In this document: positions 1 through 6,844 of the stretch, one piece after another | How the letters are laid out: each line of letters begins with the position of its first letter | Numbering within the stretch: position 1 is the first letter of the stretch | Assembly: GCF_002607855.1 (NCBI RefSeq) | Contig: NZ_AWQQ01000035.1 | Coordinates: 1 to 9,641 of the forward strand | Length of the DNA stretch: 9,641 bases | DNA from: Desulforamulus profundi | GTDB taxonomy: Bacteria > Bacillota_B > Desulfotomaculia > Desulfotomaculales > Desulfotomaculaceae | Direction: 5' to 3' | Position numbers and translations under genes: made by a program | The notes under the pieces: generated by a model | Database searches by the model: none | Seen by the model: the letters and a program-made list of their open reading frames with translations, nothing else | Told to the model about the DNA's origin: nothing

Positions 1-91
1 TGCTGTTTTCAGAAACAAGGGGTCTGTTACTCCATTGCTCTAATACATCAATGTCGGTTATAGATAATTGACGTCCTTTTTGCTTTAACAT
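1..91 (-). CDS. 5' end of a minus-strand gene of unknown family, possibly an IS transposase (partial)
   Basis: An ATG at 91 opens a frame that stays open to the window edge (30 complete codons). The N-terminus begins MLKQKGRQLSITDIDVLEQW. An in-frame TAA lies three codons upstream, so the ATG is the first possible start. AGGGAG at 109-104 is a ribosome binding site, though its 12-base spacing is long. The surrounding 1-214 is much more AT-rich than the following oppA-like coding DNA, and the oppA reading frame loses homology near 215. A mobile-element gene reading out to the left would fit. I do not recognise the 30 residues as a specific transposase family, so the mobile-element assignment rests on context. 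Confidence 0.5.
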   Translation of the reverse strand, partial: MLKQKGRQLSITDIDVLEQWSNRPLVSENS

Positions 92-200
92 ATTAAATTA
101 GCACTCCCTATCTGATGATAGGTATTTATTTCTACAAATATCTCTATTTTCCTTCCTATTATGCTAAAAATATCTATTTTTGGTTATTATTGTTTGGAGT

Positions 201-214
201 TTTTCAACAGTCTC
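201..214. mobile_element. Probable insertion-sequence end / junction
   Basis: Read on the minus strand, this segment starts GAGACTGTTGAAAA, which resembles the terminal inverted repeats of some IS families. It lies where AT-rich DNA gives way to oppA-like coding sequence, about 110-120 bases upstream of the minus-strand start at 91. The other end of the element and any target duplication lie outside the window, so this is an inference. Confidence 0.35.
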
Positions 215-1724
215 CTAGGGAGCAAATAATAAGATATAACCTATGTGCCGAACCCAAGACCCTGGACCCCGCCAAAGCCAACGGTGTTCCGGAAGCCACT
301 GTCACGCTGCAGTTGTTTGACGGATTGACTCGCTATGATGCCAACCAACAAATCCAGCCCGCCCTGGCAGAGAGCTGGCAAATTTCAGATGACGGGTTAA
401 CCTATACCTTTAAACTAAGGGAGGCCAAATGGAGCAACGGAGAACCTGTAAAGGCCCAGGACTTTGTTTACAGCTGGCTAAGGGCACTGGCTCCGGAGAC
501 TGCTTCTGAATACGCTTACCAGCTCTATTACATCAAAGGAGCCGAAGAATATAACAGCGGTAAAGGGAAGAAGGAAGAGGTAGGGATCAAAGCCCTGGAT
601 GACAAAACCATGCAAGTGGTTCTGAGAGCGCCGGCCCCCCAGTTTCTCGGCTTAACAGCTACCAGACCTTTTACCCTGTCTACCGGAAAGCTGTAGAGAA
701 TAATGAAAAATGGTTTACCGATCCAAAACAATATGTTTGTAACGGCCCTTTCAAAATCGTCAGTTGGGAACATAACCAGAAAATCACCCTGGAAAAGAAC
801 CCCTATTACTGGGATGAGAAAAATGTTAAGTTAAATAGACTGGAAATATACCTGATTGAATCGCTGCAAACCGGTTTTACTATGTTCCGGAGCAATCAAC
901 TGGATATGCAAAATGAAGTGTCGGTACAGGAACTGAATTCTTTAAAAGATAGCAGGGAACTACAGATTGCAGCGGATGCCTCCGTTGATTACTACCAGTT
1001 TAACCTGTCCCGTAAACCCTTTAATGACCCGAGGGTGAGAAAGGCCCTGTCCATAGCCATCGACCGTGAGCAGTTGGTCAAGCATATTTTACAGGCCGGG
1101 CAAGAACCTGCCTACGCATTTGTACCCTATGGCTTTACGGAGGAGGAGGGGAAGGACTATAGGCAAAACGGCGGCGATCTTTTTAAAGAAGATATCGAAC
1201 TGGCCAAAAAACTACTGGCAGAAGCTGGTTATCCGGAAGGAAAGGGATTCCCCAAAGTAACCCTGCTGTACAATAACAATGACAATATCCACAAGGTGGC
1301 CCAGGCCATTCAACAAATGTGGAAGAAAAACCTTGGCATCGAGGTGGCTTTAGAAAACGTGGAGTGGCAGGTCTATTTGGACAGGCAGTCCCAACAAGAC
1401 TTCGATATTACCCGTACCGCCTGGAGCCCGGACTACCTTGACCCCATGACATTTATCGATTTATTTGTCACCAACGGCGGCAACAATAACACCGGTTGGA
1501 GTCATCAGGTATATGATAAATTGGTGAAAGAGGCCAATTCCACCGGCGACCAAAAAATAAGAATGCAGGCCATGCAAAAGGCTGAAAAAATTTTGATGAA
1601 TGACATGCCGGTCATGCCGATCTTTTTCTATGCACACCCCATATTAGTAAAAGAAAACATTAAAGGAGTTATCACGCCTGCCTTTGCAACCTATGCTGAT
1701 TTTAAATACGCCTATGTAGAGTAG
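215..1724 (+). pseudogene. Peptide ABC transporter substrate-binding protein (OppA/SBP_bac_5 family), 5'-truncated and frameshifted
   Basis: The translation reads as a nearly complete extracytoplasmic peptide-binding protein, the part of an Opp-type importer that captures oligopeptides outside the membrane. Family-typical stretches run from IIRYNLCAEPKTLDP through LQLFDGLTRYD, DGLTYTFKLREAKWSNGEPV and DFVYSWLRAL in the first half, to WSPDYLDPMTFIDLFVTNGG and PVMPIFFYAHPILVKENIKG near the end. There are two lesions. No signal peptide or lipobox precedes the mature domain: the 33 or so residues encoded upstream are AT-rich and unlike the family, consistent with an insertion at about 214. Also, the frame changes by one missing base near 657-660: ...FLGLTA continues as YQTFYPVYRKAVENNEKWF only in the frame that begins at 660. 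That frame is then open to the TAG at 1722-1724. No permease or ATPase genes are adjacent. The N-terminal loss makes a working transporter component very unlikely. Confidence 0.85.
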
Positions 1725-1732
1725 CAACACAT

Positions 1733-1780
1733 AAAAACCACCTTACCCTTTATGAAGAGAAAGGGTAAGGTGGTTTTTTA
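1733..1780. terminator. Strong bidirectional rho-independent terminator
   Basis: A perfect 18-bp stem (1734-1751 with 1760-1777) closes an 8-base loop. It is flanked by T-runs on both strands, so it ends the oppA-like gene from the left and the convergent hypothetical gene from the right. The TAA of the minus-strand gene (1778-1780) lies in the T-tract. Confidence 0.93.
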
Positions 1781-2062
1781 TACCTCAATATCAACATATT
1801 CAGTGTGGGTATAACCTTCTTGGTCGCATTGGAAAGCGTAACATAAGAAATCTTCCACATTGTCAAAGATTGTTTGGTCCCGGCTTCTAATAACCGCCTT
1901 TTCATGACCCTTATAATAGAATTCTTCCGGTGTTCCGGAGATGGGAAAGGCGCGAAAGGCCAGTTCCCCGTCGCCTATGTTTTCCAGGTACTGGGCAAAC
2001 TCCCCCAGTGTGGTAAAACGAATGCGTTTCCCTTTTTCTGTCCCTGAACTTATTTCTTTCAC
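1778..2062 (-). CDS. Small hypothetical protein, acidic, 94 aa
   Basis: Not recognised. The product is soluble, with no signal peptide or membrane segment. Near the start it reads KGKRIRFTTLGEFAQYLENI, and it ends HTEYVDIEV, with an acidic, aromatic-rich C-terminal half that contains two cysteines. The frame is open from 2095, but the start is best placed by GGGGAGG at 2078-2072, which sits 9 bases before GTG at 2062 and 6 bases before TTG at 2065. Upstream residues would overlap the ribosome binding site. Transcription converges on the oppA-like gene and shares its terminator. The gene is divergent from the short ORFs that begin at 2204. The reading frame is convincing because of the ribosome binding site and terminator, but nothing here supports a function. 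Confidence 0.7.
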   Translation of the reverse strand: MKEISSGTEKGKRIRFTTLGEFAQYLENIGDGELAFRAFPISGTPEEFYYKGHEKAVIRSRDQTIFDNVEDFLCYAFQCDQEGYTHTEYVDIEV

Positions 2063-2169
2063 CAAATATAACCTCCCCGGGAGTAAATGTTCCAATTGTT
2101 ACAGTAAGCATTGTAAAAATAATTTAGCCATATCCATCATAAATAATTCTCTCTGAACGTTATGGCCAG

Positions 2170-2175
2170 TATAAT
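2170..2175 (+). promoter_or_regulatory. Candidate -10 box for the short ORFs at 2204-2424
   Basis: A consensus TATAAT lies 29 bases before the ATG at 2204. No good -35 hexamer is seen at 16-18 bases upstream, so this is a weak promoter call based on the -10 element and position only. Confidence 0.4.
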
Positions 2176-2203
2176 CTTACTTATTTCCGAGGAGTTGAAA
2201 CCA

Positions 2204-2311
2204 ATGCTGCGGGTTAAAATAAGAAGGCAATGGAGTGAGAAACTATATGAAAGAAGGTCATCCAAATGGAGAAATTCATCGTACGCAAGAAAAATGAAAA
2301 AGGAAAAGTAG
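2204..2311 (+). CDS. Candidate small basic protein, 35 aa
   Basis: The ATG at 2204 follows GAGGAG with a 9-base spacing and lies downstream of a TATAAT box, so initiation signals are good. The product begins MLRVKIRRQWSEKLYERRSS and is strongly basic throughout (about 15 Lys/Arg of 35) with two Trp. No family is recognised. Its last 46 bases overlap the 52-codon ORF that starts at 2266 in another frame. The pair could be translationally coupled genes, or one gene split by an indel, or only one of them may be real. Confidence 0.4.
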   Translation: MLRVKIRRQWSEKLYERRSSKWRNSSYARKMKKEK

Positions 2312-2424
2312 AATCTACCATACCACTGCCAGCGGATTACATAGATGCATTAGTGCCGCCATTTCCGATCGAGAATGATACTCTTCTGGAACCCTACGAC
2401 GATGAGAGGAACGAACGTAAATAA
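2266..2424 (+). CDS. Small hypothetical protein, 52 aa
   Basis: The ATG at 2266 follows GAAGG (about 8-base spacing). The product begins MEKFIVRKKNEKGKVESTIP, continues with a Pro-rich middle containing LVPPFPIEND, and ends with the very acidic then basic YDDERNERK. No membrane segment or known motif is seen. The TAA overlaps the left arm of a perfect 11-bp hairpin, the arrangement expected when a short gene sits directly before its own terminator, which supports expression. The family is unknown. It overlaps the end of the 35-codon ORF upstream. Confidence 0.5.
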   Translation: MEKFIVRKKNEKGKVESTIPLPADYIDALVPPFPIENDTLLEPYDDERNERK

Positions 2425-2444
2425 ACGGGCAGCGCCCGTTTATT
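2420..2444. terminator. Hairpin, probable terminator of the small-ORF unit
   Basis: A perfect 11-bp stem (2420-2430 with 2434-2444) has a 3-base loop. The lower part of the stem is A/T, giving a TTTATT tail on the plus strand. The U-tract is short, so it may be a modest terminator. It may also work for transcripts leaving rtcB on the minus strand. Confidence 0.6.
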
Positions 2445-2448
2445 GCGT

Positions 2449-2541
2449 TCAGAATGTATAGCCTTGCAGATTAATCAGTTTTTCCAGCATGCCAATCACC
2501 ACAGGCGCTAAAGTTGCAATTAAATACCCACGGAGCAGCAA
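2449..2541 (-). CDS. Candidate hydrophobic micropeptide, 30 aa, just downstream of rtcB
   Basis: From a TTG at 2541 the frame reads LLRGYLIATLAPVVIGMLEK and ends LINLQGYTF, a single hydrophobic segment resembling a one-pass membrane peptide. It starts 12 bases after the rtcB stop codon and ends just before the hairpin at 2444-2420. No convincing ribosome binding site precedes the TTG, and the open frame extends back into the end of rtcB. It could be translated by coupling to rtcB, or it could be a chance open frame or the remnant of a longer gene. Confidence 0.25.
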   Translation of the reverse strand: MLLRGYLIATLAPVVIGMLEKLINLQGYTF

Positions 2542-2552
2542 TGGGATGCAGT

Positions 2553-3770
2553 CTACCCTTTGATCACTGCAAGGGTTTTTAGCCTTTTGATGGGTTGGAT
2601 TAAATCAAGCTCCTGGTTGATGACAAAGTCAATATCTTTATAGGCAAACCGGCTTTCCTCAGATACGTCCCCCTTTTTGCTTTTCCCAAGGATCACACCC
2701 AATTCCTTGAGGTCCGTTATCGTTTTTTCGACCGGGATGGTTTCCATGGCCTTCTTTCGGCTCATTTTGCGACCGGCCCCATGGGAACAGCTGTAAAAGG
2801 AATCCGGATTGCCCAGGCCCCGGACAATGTAACTGTAGGATCCCATGGCCCCGGGTACAATCCCCAGCTCACCTTGCCGGACCCTGATGGCACCCTTGCG
2901 ATGGACCACCACCTGTGTACCGAAGTGTTCCTCAAAGGCAGCATAGTTGTGGTGAGCATTAACAAAGTTTTCGAAGGTGATATGGGGGTATAACTTCCTT
3001 ATGTCATCCATAACAACATGCATCATTTTTTCACGGTTTTCCATGGCAAATTCCAGGGCCAATTCCATCCAGCTTAAATACCCGGTTCCCTCGGCAGAGT
3101 CCACCGGCAAATATGCCAAATCATATTTTGACGGGACAGGGGAATTCCATTTGGTGTTAAGGTCCTTTGCCAGTTCATTAAAGTATTTGGCGATTCTGTA
3201 GCCAAAGTTGCGACTGCCGCTGTGCAGCATAATGCAGATTTTGCCTGAATCATCCTCCTGCAGTTCAACAAAGTGGTTGCCCCCGCCCAGGGTTCCAACC
3301 TGGTAGTATCCCTTCTCGATTTCCTCGCATAATTCTGCAGTCTTGTAGATATGCTGGTCCTTCAGCCTCTGCGTAAAGTTATCCAAGGAACGGCAGGGTT
3401 GCTTCTTTTTATGGTGCTGAAAGCCGGTGGGGATATCCCTCATGATTTGGCTGACCAAGTTTTGCAGGTCAATTTTAGAGATTTCTCCCTTATAAATCCC
3501 GGTCTCAGCAAAGCACATGCCGCAACCGATGTCCACTCCCACTGCGTTGGGGATGACAGCACCCGTGGTTGCCAGCACTCCGCCGATGGGCATGCCAAAG
3601 CCGGTATGTGTATCGGGCATTAAAGCGATTTGCTGAAAGGCAAAGGGTAATCTGGATAAATTCAAAGCCTGGCCCAGACAATCCGCTTCAATTTGCGAGG
3701 GGTCTTCCAGCCAAACTTTAATCGGAATCCTTTGTTCAGATTCGTTGAAAATGGTAAACAGTTTAAACAC
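2553..3770 (-). CDS. rtcB: RNA-splicing ligase RtcB
   Basis: RtcB is a GTP- and Mn2+-dependent ligase that joins RNA 2',3'-cyclic phosphate or 3'-phosphate ends to 5'-OH ends, in tRNA splicing elsewhere and in RNA repair in bacteria. At 405 aa the protein has the usual bacterial length and all signature motifs in order: PDTHTGFGMPIGGV (52-65), VGVDIGCG (78-84, with Asp80 and Cys83 as metal ligands), GTLGGGNHFVEL (159-170, His166), LHSGSRNFG (182-190, His183), NAHHNYA (271-277), GAMGSYSYIVRG (307-318) and SCSHGAGRKMSR (327-338). His330 is the expected guanylylation site. Ligand roles come from family knowledge. The start is GTG at 3770 with AAAGG almost touching it, so the exact initiation codon is uncertain. 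The gene stands alone, without archease or RtcA in the window, and is divergent from a small membrane-protein gene. Confidence 0.96.
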   Translation of the reverse strand: MFKLFTIFNESEQRIPIKVWLEDPSQIEADCLGQALNLSRLPFAFQQIALMPDTHTGFGMPIGGVLATTGAVIPNAVGVDIGCGMCFAETGIYKGEISKIDLQNLVSQIMRDIPTGFQHHKKKQPCRSLDNFTQRLKDQHIYKTAELCEEIEKGYYQVGTLGGGNHFVELQEDDSGKICIMLHSGSRNFGYRIAKYFNELAKDLNTKWNSPVPSKYDLAYLPVDSAEGTGYLSWMELALEFAMENREKMMHVVMDDIRKLYPHITFENFVNAHHNYAAFEEHFGTQVVVHRKGAIRVRQGELGIVPGAMGSYSYIVRGLGNPDSFYSCSHGAGRKMSRKKAMETIPVEKTITDLKELGVILGKSKKGDVSEESRFAYKDIDFVINQELDLIQPIKRLKTLAVIKG

Positions 3771-3796
3771 ACCTTTCTTCTTACTGATAGAAAGTA

Positions 3797-3835
3797 TTGT
3801 ATTCCTAGTACCGTCGAGGCATAATTAGAATACAA
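3797..3835. repeat. Inverted repeat TTGTATTC-N23-GAATACAA in the divergent rtcB upstream region
   Basis: Perfect 8-bp arms at 3797-3804 and 3828-3835 are separated by 23 bases. The repeat lies in the 133-base gap between rtcB and the divergent gene at 3904. On the minus strand one arm overlaps TACAAT (3801-3796), a possible -10 element for rtcB. The repeat could be a pair of regulator half-sites, but no matching regulator is identified. Confidence 0.45.
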
Positions 3836-3903
3836 CAGCGAAACAAAATGATAATATTTACGAATAATTTCCTGTTGCCCGTTCCGGGAAAGGGGTGTGA
3901 GGA

Positions 3904-4380
3904 GTGCCCAAGTTTGCCGGCATGTTTTTAGCAAGCATCTTGATTGTTGCTTCCCTTAGCATGATGATCAGTGACTCACTTAACTATAAAAGTTTTTGTT
4001 ATGTGACAGCCATTTTCCTTCCTGGCATCATTATTTATCATTACTTTTTCATTTGGTTTCCCGGGGCGTTGCAAAAAACGGAGTCCCTGGTGCGGGTGGT
4101 AAAAATCATCTATTCTTCCATTGAAGAAGCCCAACTGGGCAGCCCGTCCCCCTTTAAATTTATTCAGAAAAATTCTGTGGAAAAGGCCTGGAAAGAATTC
4201 TTCCTGGAGGCCTTTACGGTCATTGACAGGGAAATAAAGGATGAGACGATTCGCAATTGGATCTTTAATAAAATCAAGCGCAAGCTGAGTGCAGACAGGT
4301 CCGGTCGGGAGGTTAAAAAAGCATTAAAGAAGATTGTCGGCGACAGCAAATACCGGTATCTGTTTAAGGACGAACTTTAA
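3904..4380 (+). CDS. Hypothetical two-helix membrane protein, 158 aa
   Basis: The GTG at 3904 follows AAAGGGG with an 8-base spacing, which supports this start over the ATG at 3922. Two hydrophobic segments, at about residues 7-23 (FLASILIVASLSMM) and 33-53 (YVTAIFLPGIIIYHYFFIW), form a hairpin anchor. The remaining hundred residues are soluble, basic and probably mainly helical (SVEKAWKEFFLEAFTVIDRE, then a Lys-rich end), and are likely cytoplasmic. No family is recognised. It is divergent from rtcB and ends in its own terminator, so it is a single-gene unit. A shared control region with rtcB is possible, but a functional link to RNA repair is not shown. Confidence 0.75.
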   Translation: MPKFAGMFLASILIVASLSMMISDSLNYKSFCYVTAIFLPGIIIYHYFFIWFPGALQKTESLVRVVKIIYSSIEEAQLGSPSPFKFIQKNSVEKAWKEFFLEAFTVIDREIKDETIRNWIFNKIKRKLSADRSGREVKKALKKIVGDSKYRYLFKDEL

Positions 4381-4382
4381 GG

Positions 4383-4415
4383 ACTCGAGGTTAACACCCC
4401 GAGTTTTTTGTTTTG
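4383..4415 (+). terminator. Rho-independent terminator after the membrane-protein gene
   Basis: An imperfect 8-bp stem (ACTCGAGG with CCCCGAGT, one A-C mismatch) has a 6-base loop and is followed by TTTTTTGTTTTG. It begins two bases after the TAA at 4380. Confidence 0.85.
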
Positions 4416-4488
4416 TCAGCACTTAGAAATTTTTTAAAAAATAGCAAAACACCATAACGTTAAACTGTACGGTTTGCTGGAAATAATG

Positions 4489-4494
4489 TATAAT
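4489..4494 (+). promoter_or_regulatory. -10 box of the merR-spo0M-htpX operon
   Basis: A consensus TATAAT lies just before the GAGGTGG ribosome binding site at 4501-4507, so the transcript leader would be very short. No good -35 hexamer is seen at 17 bases. At 18-19 bases the sequence is CTGTAC-like, compatible with the stretched promoters that MerR proteins control, but this is only suggestive. Confidence 0.5.
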
Positions 4495-4511
4495 ACTGGT
4501 GAGGTGGTACT

Positions 4512-4964
4512 ATTGGGGACGTAAAAGTTTACAAAATTGGGGAAATTGCTGAATTGGCCGGGGTCAGCAGAAGGACAATTGATTATTATACAAAGCTCGG
4601 TCTTTTGAAACCCCTGAGGTCTGAGAGCCAGTACCGGTATTATACTGCGGAATCCCTCCTGCGCCTCAAGCTAATTGAAGGCATGAAGAAACAAAGATAT
4701 ACGCTGGAGGAGATAAAACAAAGAATAGACCTTCCGGAAGACAGTAACCCGCCCAAAGAAGCAAAGAATCAAGGAACCCTTGACGTTAATTTTTTGAAAG
4801 ACCAATTTAAAATGCTGGAGACGCAGCTTGCTCAACTGCAGCCGCTGGTAAACAATACCGATGCCAACCAGGCGGCACTTGTAACCAAACAGGTATTGAT
4901 GCAAAGCATGACGGTTATTCAATCGTTGATTTTATACATCAACGAAGCAGCACCTTTTATTTAG
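4512..4964 (+). CDS. MerR-family transcriptional regulator (start codon abnormal)
   Basis: The product is a DNA-binding regulator with the MerR winged helix-turn-helix at its N-terminus: VYKIGEIAELAGVSRRTIDY, then KLGLLKP, and Q/RYYTAESLLRLKLI in the wing. A coiled-coil dimerisation helix follows (NFLKDQFKMLETQLAQLQPL), then a short C-terminus ending YINEAAPFI. At about 150 aa it has no large effector domain. The first in-frame conventional start is TTG at 4554, which would delete helix 1 of the DNA-binding domain. The ribosome binding site GAGGTGG at 4501-4507 points to initiation at 4512-4513. In the given frame that codon is ATT. If one G is missing from GGGG (4515-4518), a TTG at 4513 would be in frame. 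It is promoter-proximal to spo0M (31-base gap) and htpX, so it probably regulates this operon. Confidence 0.85.
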   Translation: MGDVKVYKIGEIAELAGVSRRTIDYYTKLGLLKPLRSESQYRYYTAESLLRLKLIEGMKKQRYTLEEIKQRIDLPEDSNPPKEAKNQGTLDVNFLKDQFKMLETQLAQLQPLVNNTDANQAALVTKQVLMQSMTVIQSLILYINEAAPFI

Positions 4965-4995
4965 AAAACTTATAAGAAGGAGTGTTCCGCGTCCT

Positions 4996-5952
4996 ATGTT
5001 TAAAAAACTGATGGCCAGCTTCGGTGTAGGGGCCGCAAAAGTGAACCTGGTGCTGGACAATGAACAGTGCCGGATTGGTGAAAAGGTGACGGGAAAGGTC
5101 ATTGTTGAGGGAGGGAATATAGATCAGGGAATTCATACCCTGGATGTTGACATTGCCATGAAATTTGTCATTAAGGGTAAGGAATTCACCCGGGTGGCGG
5201 ATACCATAAGGGTGGCCCGGGATTTCCACATAAAAGCCAGGGAAACCAGGGAAATTCCCTTTGAGCATGCGATCCCCGTTCACTACCCGCTCTCCAAAGG
5301 ATTTGTGACATACTTCCTGGCTACCAAGATGGATATTGCCCAGGCGGTGGATACCGGTGACACCGACAGGCTGGTTGTGCTGCCAAGCCGGGAAATGGCA
5401 TTGGTATTCGATGCTCTGGAAGCATTGGGATTTAAAGAGAAAATCGGCTCGGGCAAAATCGGGAGGCTTGGGCAGGAATTTGAATTCTATCCCACAACCC
5501 TTTTTGCCGAACCGTTAAAGGAACTGGAACTTAAATTTTATTCCGAAAACAACAGGTTCAAGCTATTCTTGGAATTGGAGCTAACCGGCGGCTATATGAG
5601 GAACGGTCTTGAGCATCACACCGAACTGGACCTGCCTGCCGAGCTGTTGGCCGGCGGTTCCGTTCAGGAGGCTGCAATTTTTATTAAGGAGTTCCTGGAA
5701 AATGAATTAAACCAGGTGTCAGTCCAGGGTCCCCGGATGGCACCCAGTTACCATAACCTTCAACATGGTACCCATAGATCCGGCTTTGGCGGCTTTATGG
5801 GTGGCATGGTGGCCGGCATGCTCGGTGGGGCGATGCTGGGAAGCCTTTTTGACGGTGATGAAAATGAGGAAGCCGGTGATACAGGCGGCGAAGAGGGTTC
5901 AGAGGACGGGTTTGACTTTGGTTTAGGCGATTTTGGAGACGATGACTTTTAA
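4996..5952 (+). CDS. spo0M: Sporulation-control protein Spo0M (arrestin-like)
   Basis: Spo0M is a cytoplasmic arrestin-fold protein that in Bacillus affects Spo0A-dependent sporulation onset and cell morphology. The N-terminus [20 protein letters not shown] and the beta-rich body with [20 protein letters not shown] match the family. The core spans about residues 1-245. The protein is 318 aa, longer than the roughly 258 aa of the Bacillus form, because of an added C-terminus: a glycine-zipper-like hydrophobic stretch at about 263-285 ([19 protein letters not shown]) and an Asp/Glu/Gly-rich tail (286-318). AAGGAG lies 13 bases before the ATG, a loose spacing, but no better in-frame start exists. 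It sits between a MerR regulator and htpX with short gaps, so the three are probably co-transcribed. The glycine stretch suggests membrane association or oligomerisation, which is inference. Confidence 0.92.
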   Translation: MFKKLMASFGVGAAKVNLVLDNEQCRIGEKVTGKVIVEGGNIDQGIHTLDVDIAMKFVIKGKEFTRVADTIRVARDFHIKARETREIPFEHAIPVHYPLSKGFVTYFLATKMDIAQAVDTGDTDRLVVLPSREMALVFDALEALGFKEKIGSGKIGRLGQEFEFYPTTLFAEPLKELELKFYSENNRFKLFLELELTGGYMRNGLEHHTELDLPAELLAGGSVQEAAIFIKEFLENELNQVSVQGPRMAPSYHNLQHGTHRSGFGGFMGGMVAGMLGGAMLGSLFDGDENEEAGDTGGEEGSEDGFDFGLGDFGDDDF

Positions 5953-5984
5953 GAAATGTTTCAATGTTTCAGGAGGGAGTATAG

Positions 5985-6828
5985 ATGAACACACTAAAAG
6001 TATGGCTCTTAATGGGCACCCTTTCAATTCTGCTGGTGCTGATGGGCAGTGCCATTGGCGGCAAAAGCGGGGCCATGATTTTTTCCTGATCGCCATGGCG
6101 ATGAACTTCTTTGGTTACTTCTACAGTGACTCTCTGGCTATAAAAATGACCGGTTCTTACCCGGTATCCGAAGCGGAGGCTCCGGAACTGTACGCAATGG
6201 TCAGGAAGCTGTCCCAGCGGGCGGGTCTTCCCATGCCAAAGATTTATATCCAACCGTCCCAACAACCCAACGCCTTTGCCACCGGTCGCAACCCGTCCCA
6301 TTCGGCGGTGGCGGTCACCGAAGGACTTTTGCGACTGTTAAGCCCCTCTGAACTGGAAGGTGTTCTGGCCCACGAACTGGCGCATATCAAGAACCGGGAC
6401 GTGCTGGTGGGAACCATCGCCGCCGCCCTGGCCGGGGCCATCAGCATGATGGCCAATGTCCTGCAATGGGGCGCTATCTTTGGGATGGGAAGAAGCGATG
6501 ACGAGGAGGAAGGCGGCGGCATGGTCGGGGGGCTGATTATGGCCATCGTGCTCCCATCATCGCCATGATCATTCAAATGGCCATCTCCCGCTCCAGGGAA
6601 TACATGGCCGATGCCACCGGCGCCCAAATCGCCGGTTCACCGGATGGGCTATCCAATGCCCTGTTAAAATTGGAATCAGCGGCACACCGGGTACCGATGG
6701 CCGTCAATCCGGCAACCTCCCACCTTTTTATCATCAATCCTCTTTCCGGGGCGTCTATAGCCAAGTTTTTCAGCACGCACCCGCCCATTCAGGAAAGGGT
6801 AGAGAGACTCCGGAGAGTAAGGACATAA
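5985..6828 (+). CDS. htpX: HtpX-type membrane zinc metalloprotease (M48), interrupted by two one-base deficits
   Basis: HtpX is an M48 zinc protease of the cytoplasmic membrane that degrades misfolded membrane proteins. The start is fixed by AGGAGGGAG just before ATG 5985 ([20 protein letters not shown]). The frame then breaks at the T-run 6079-6084, where one more T restores ...[20 protein letters not shown], and again at CCC 6553-6555, where one more C restores [20 protein letters not shown]. With both corrections it is a normal 281-aa protein with four hydrophobic segments (about residues 7-24, 31-50, 143-170 and 178-202), the HELAH zinc motif (His130, Glu131, His134) and the third ligand Glu206 in [11 protein letters not shown]. 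No other damage is visible. Either these are sequence errors, or the gene was very recently inactivated. It is the last gene of the merR-spo0M-htpX unit, 32 bases after spo0M. Confidence 0.9.
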
Positions 6829-6844
6829 TTTTGCTTTAGCATCA

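Noticed and set aside
115..214. N-terminal extension MIGIYFYKYLYF... as the true start of the oppA-like protein
   Set aside because: It is AT-rich and unlike any signal peptide of the family, and has no lipobox. It is better explained as intergenic DNA of an inserted element that happens to be in frame.
657..700. Programmed -1 ribosomal frameshift in the oppA-like gene
   Set aside because: No slippery heptamer and no stimulatory structure is apparent at the shift point. A one-base deletion is simpler.
2762..3298. Several 60-90 codon frames on both strands inside rtcB
   Set aside because: All overlap the fully conserved rtcB frame, have no ribosome binding sites and look like shadows.
5933..5984. 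Start of the HtpX frame at 5933 inside spo0M
   Set aside because: The AGGAGGGAG site and the family-typical N-terminus are at ATG 5985 in another frame. The 5933 frame is open only because of the missing T at 6079-6084.
6079..6084. Programmed slippage on the T-run in htpX
   Set aside because: Slippage at T6 is conceivable, but a second deficit at CCC 6553-6555 without a slippery context makes sequence error or mutation the simpler account for both.
6244..6788. Minus-strand frames opposite htpX
   Set aside because: They have Ala/Pro/Ser-rich shadow composition opposite a conserved protease and no initiation signals.
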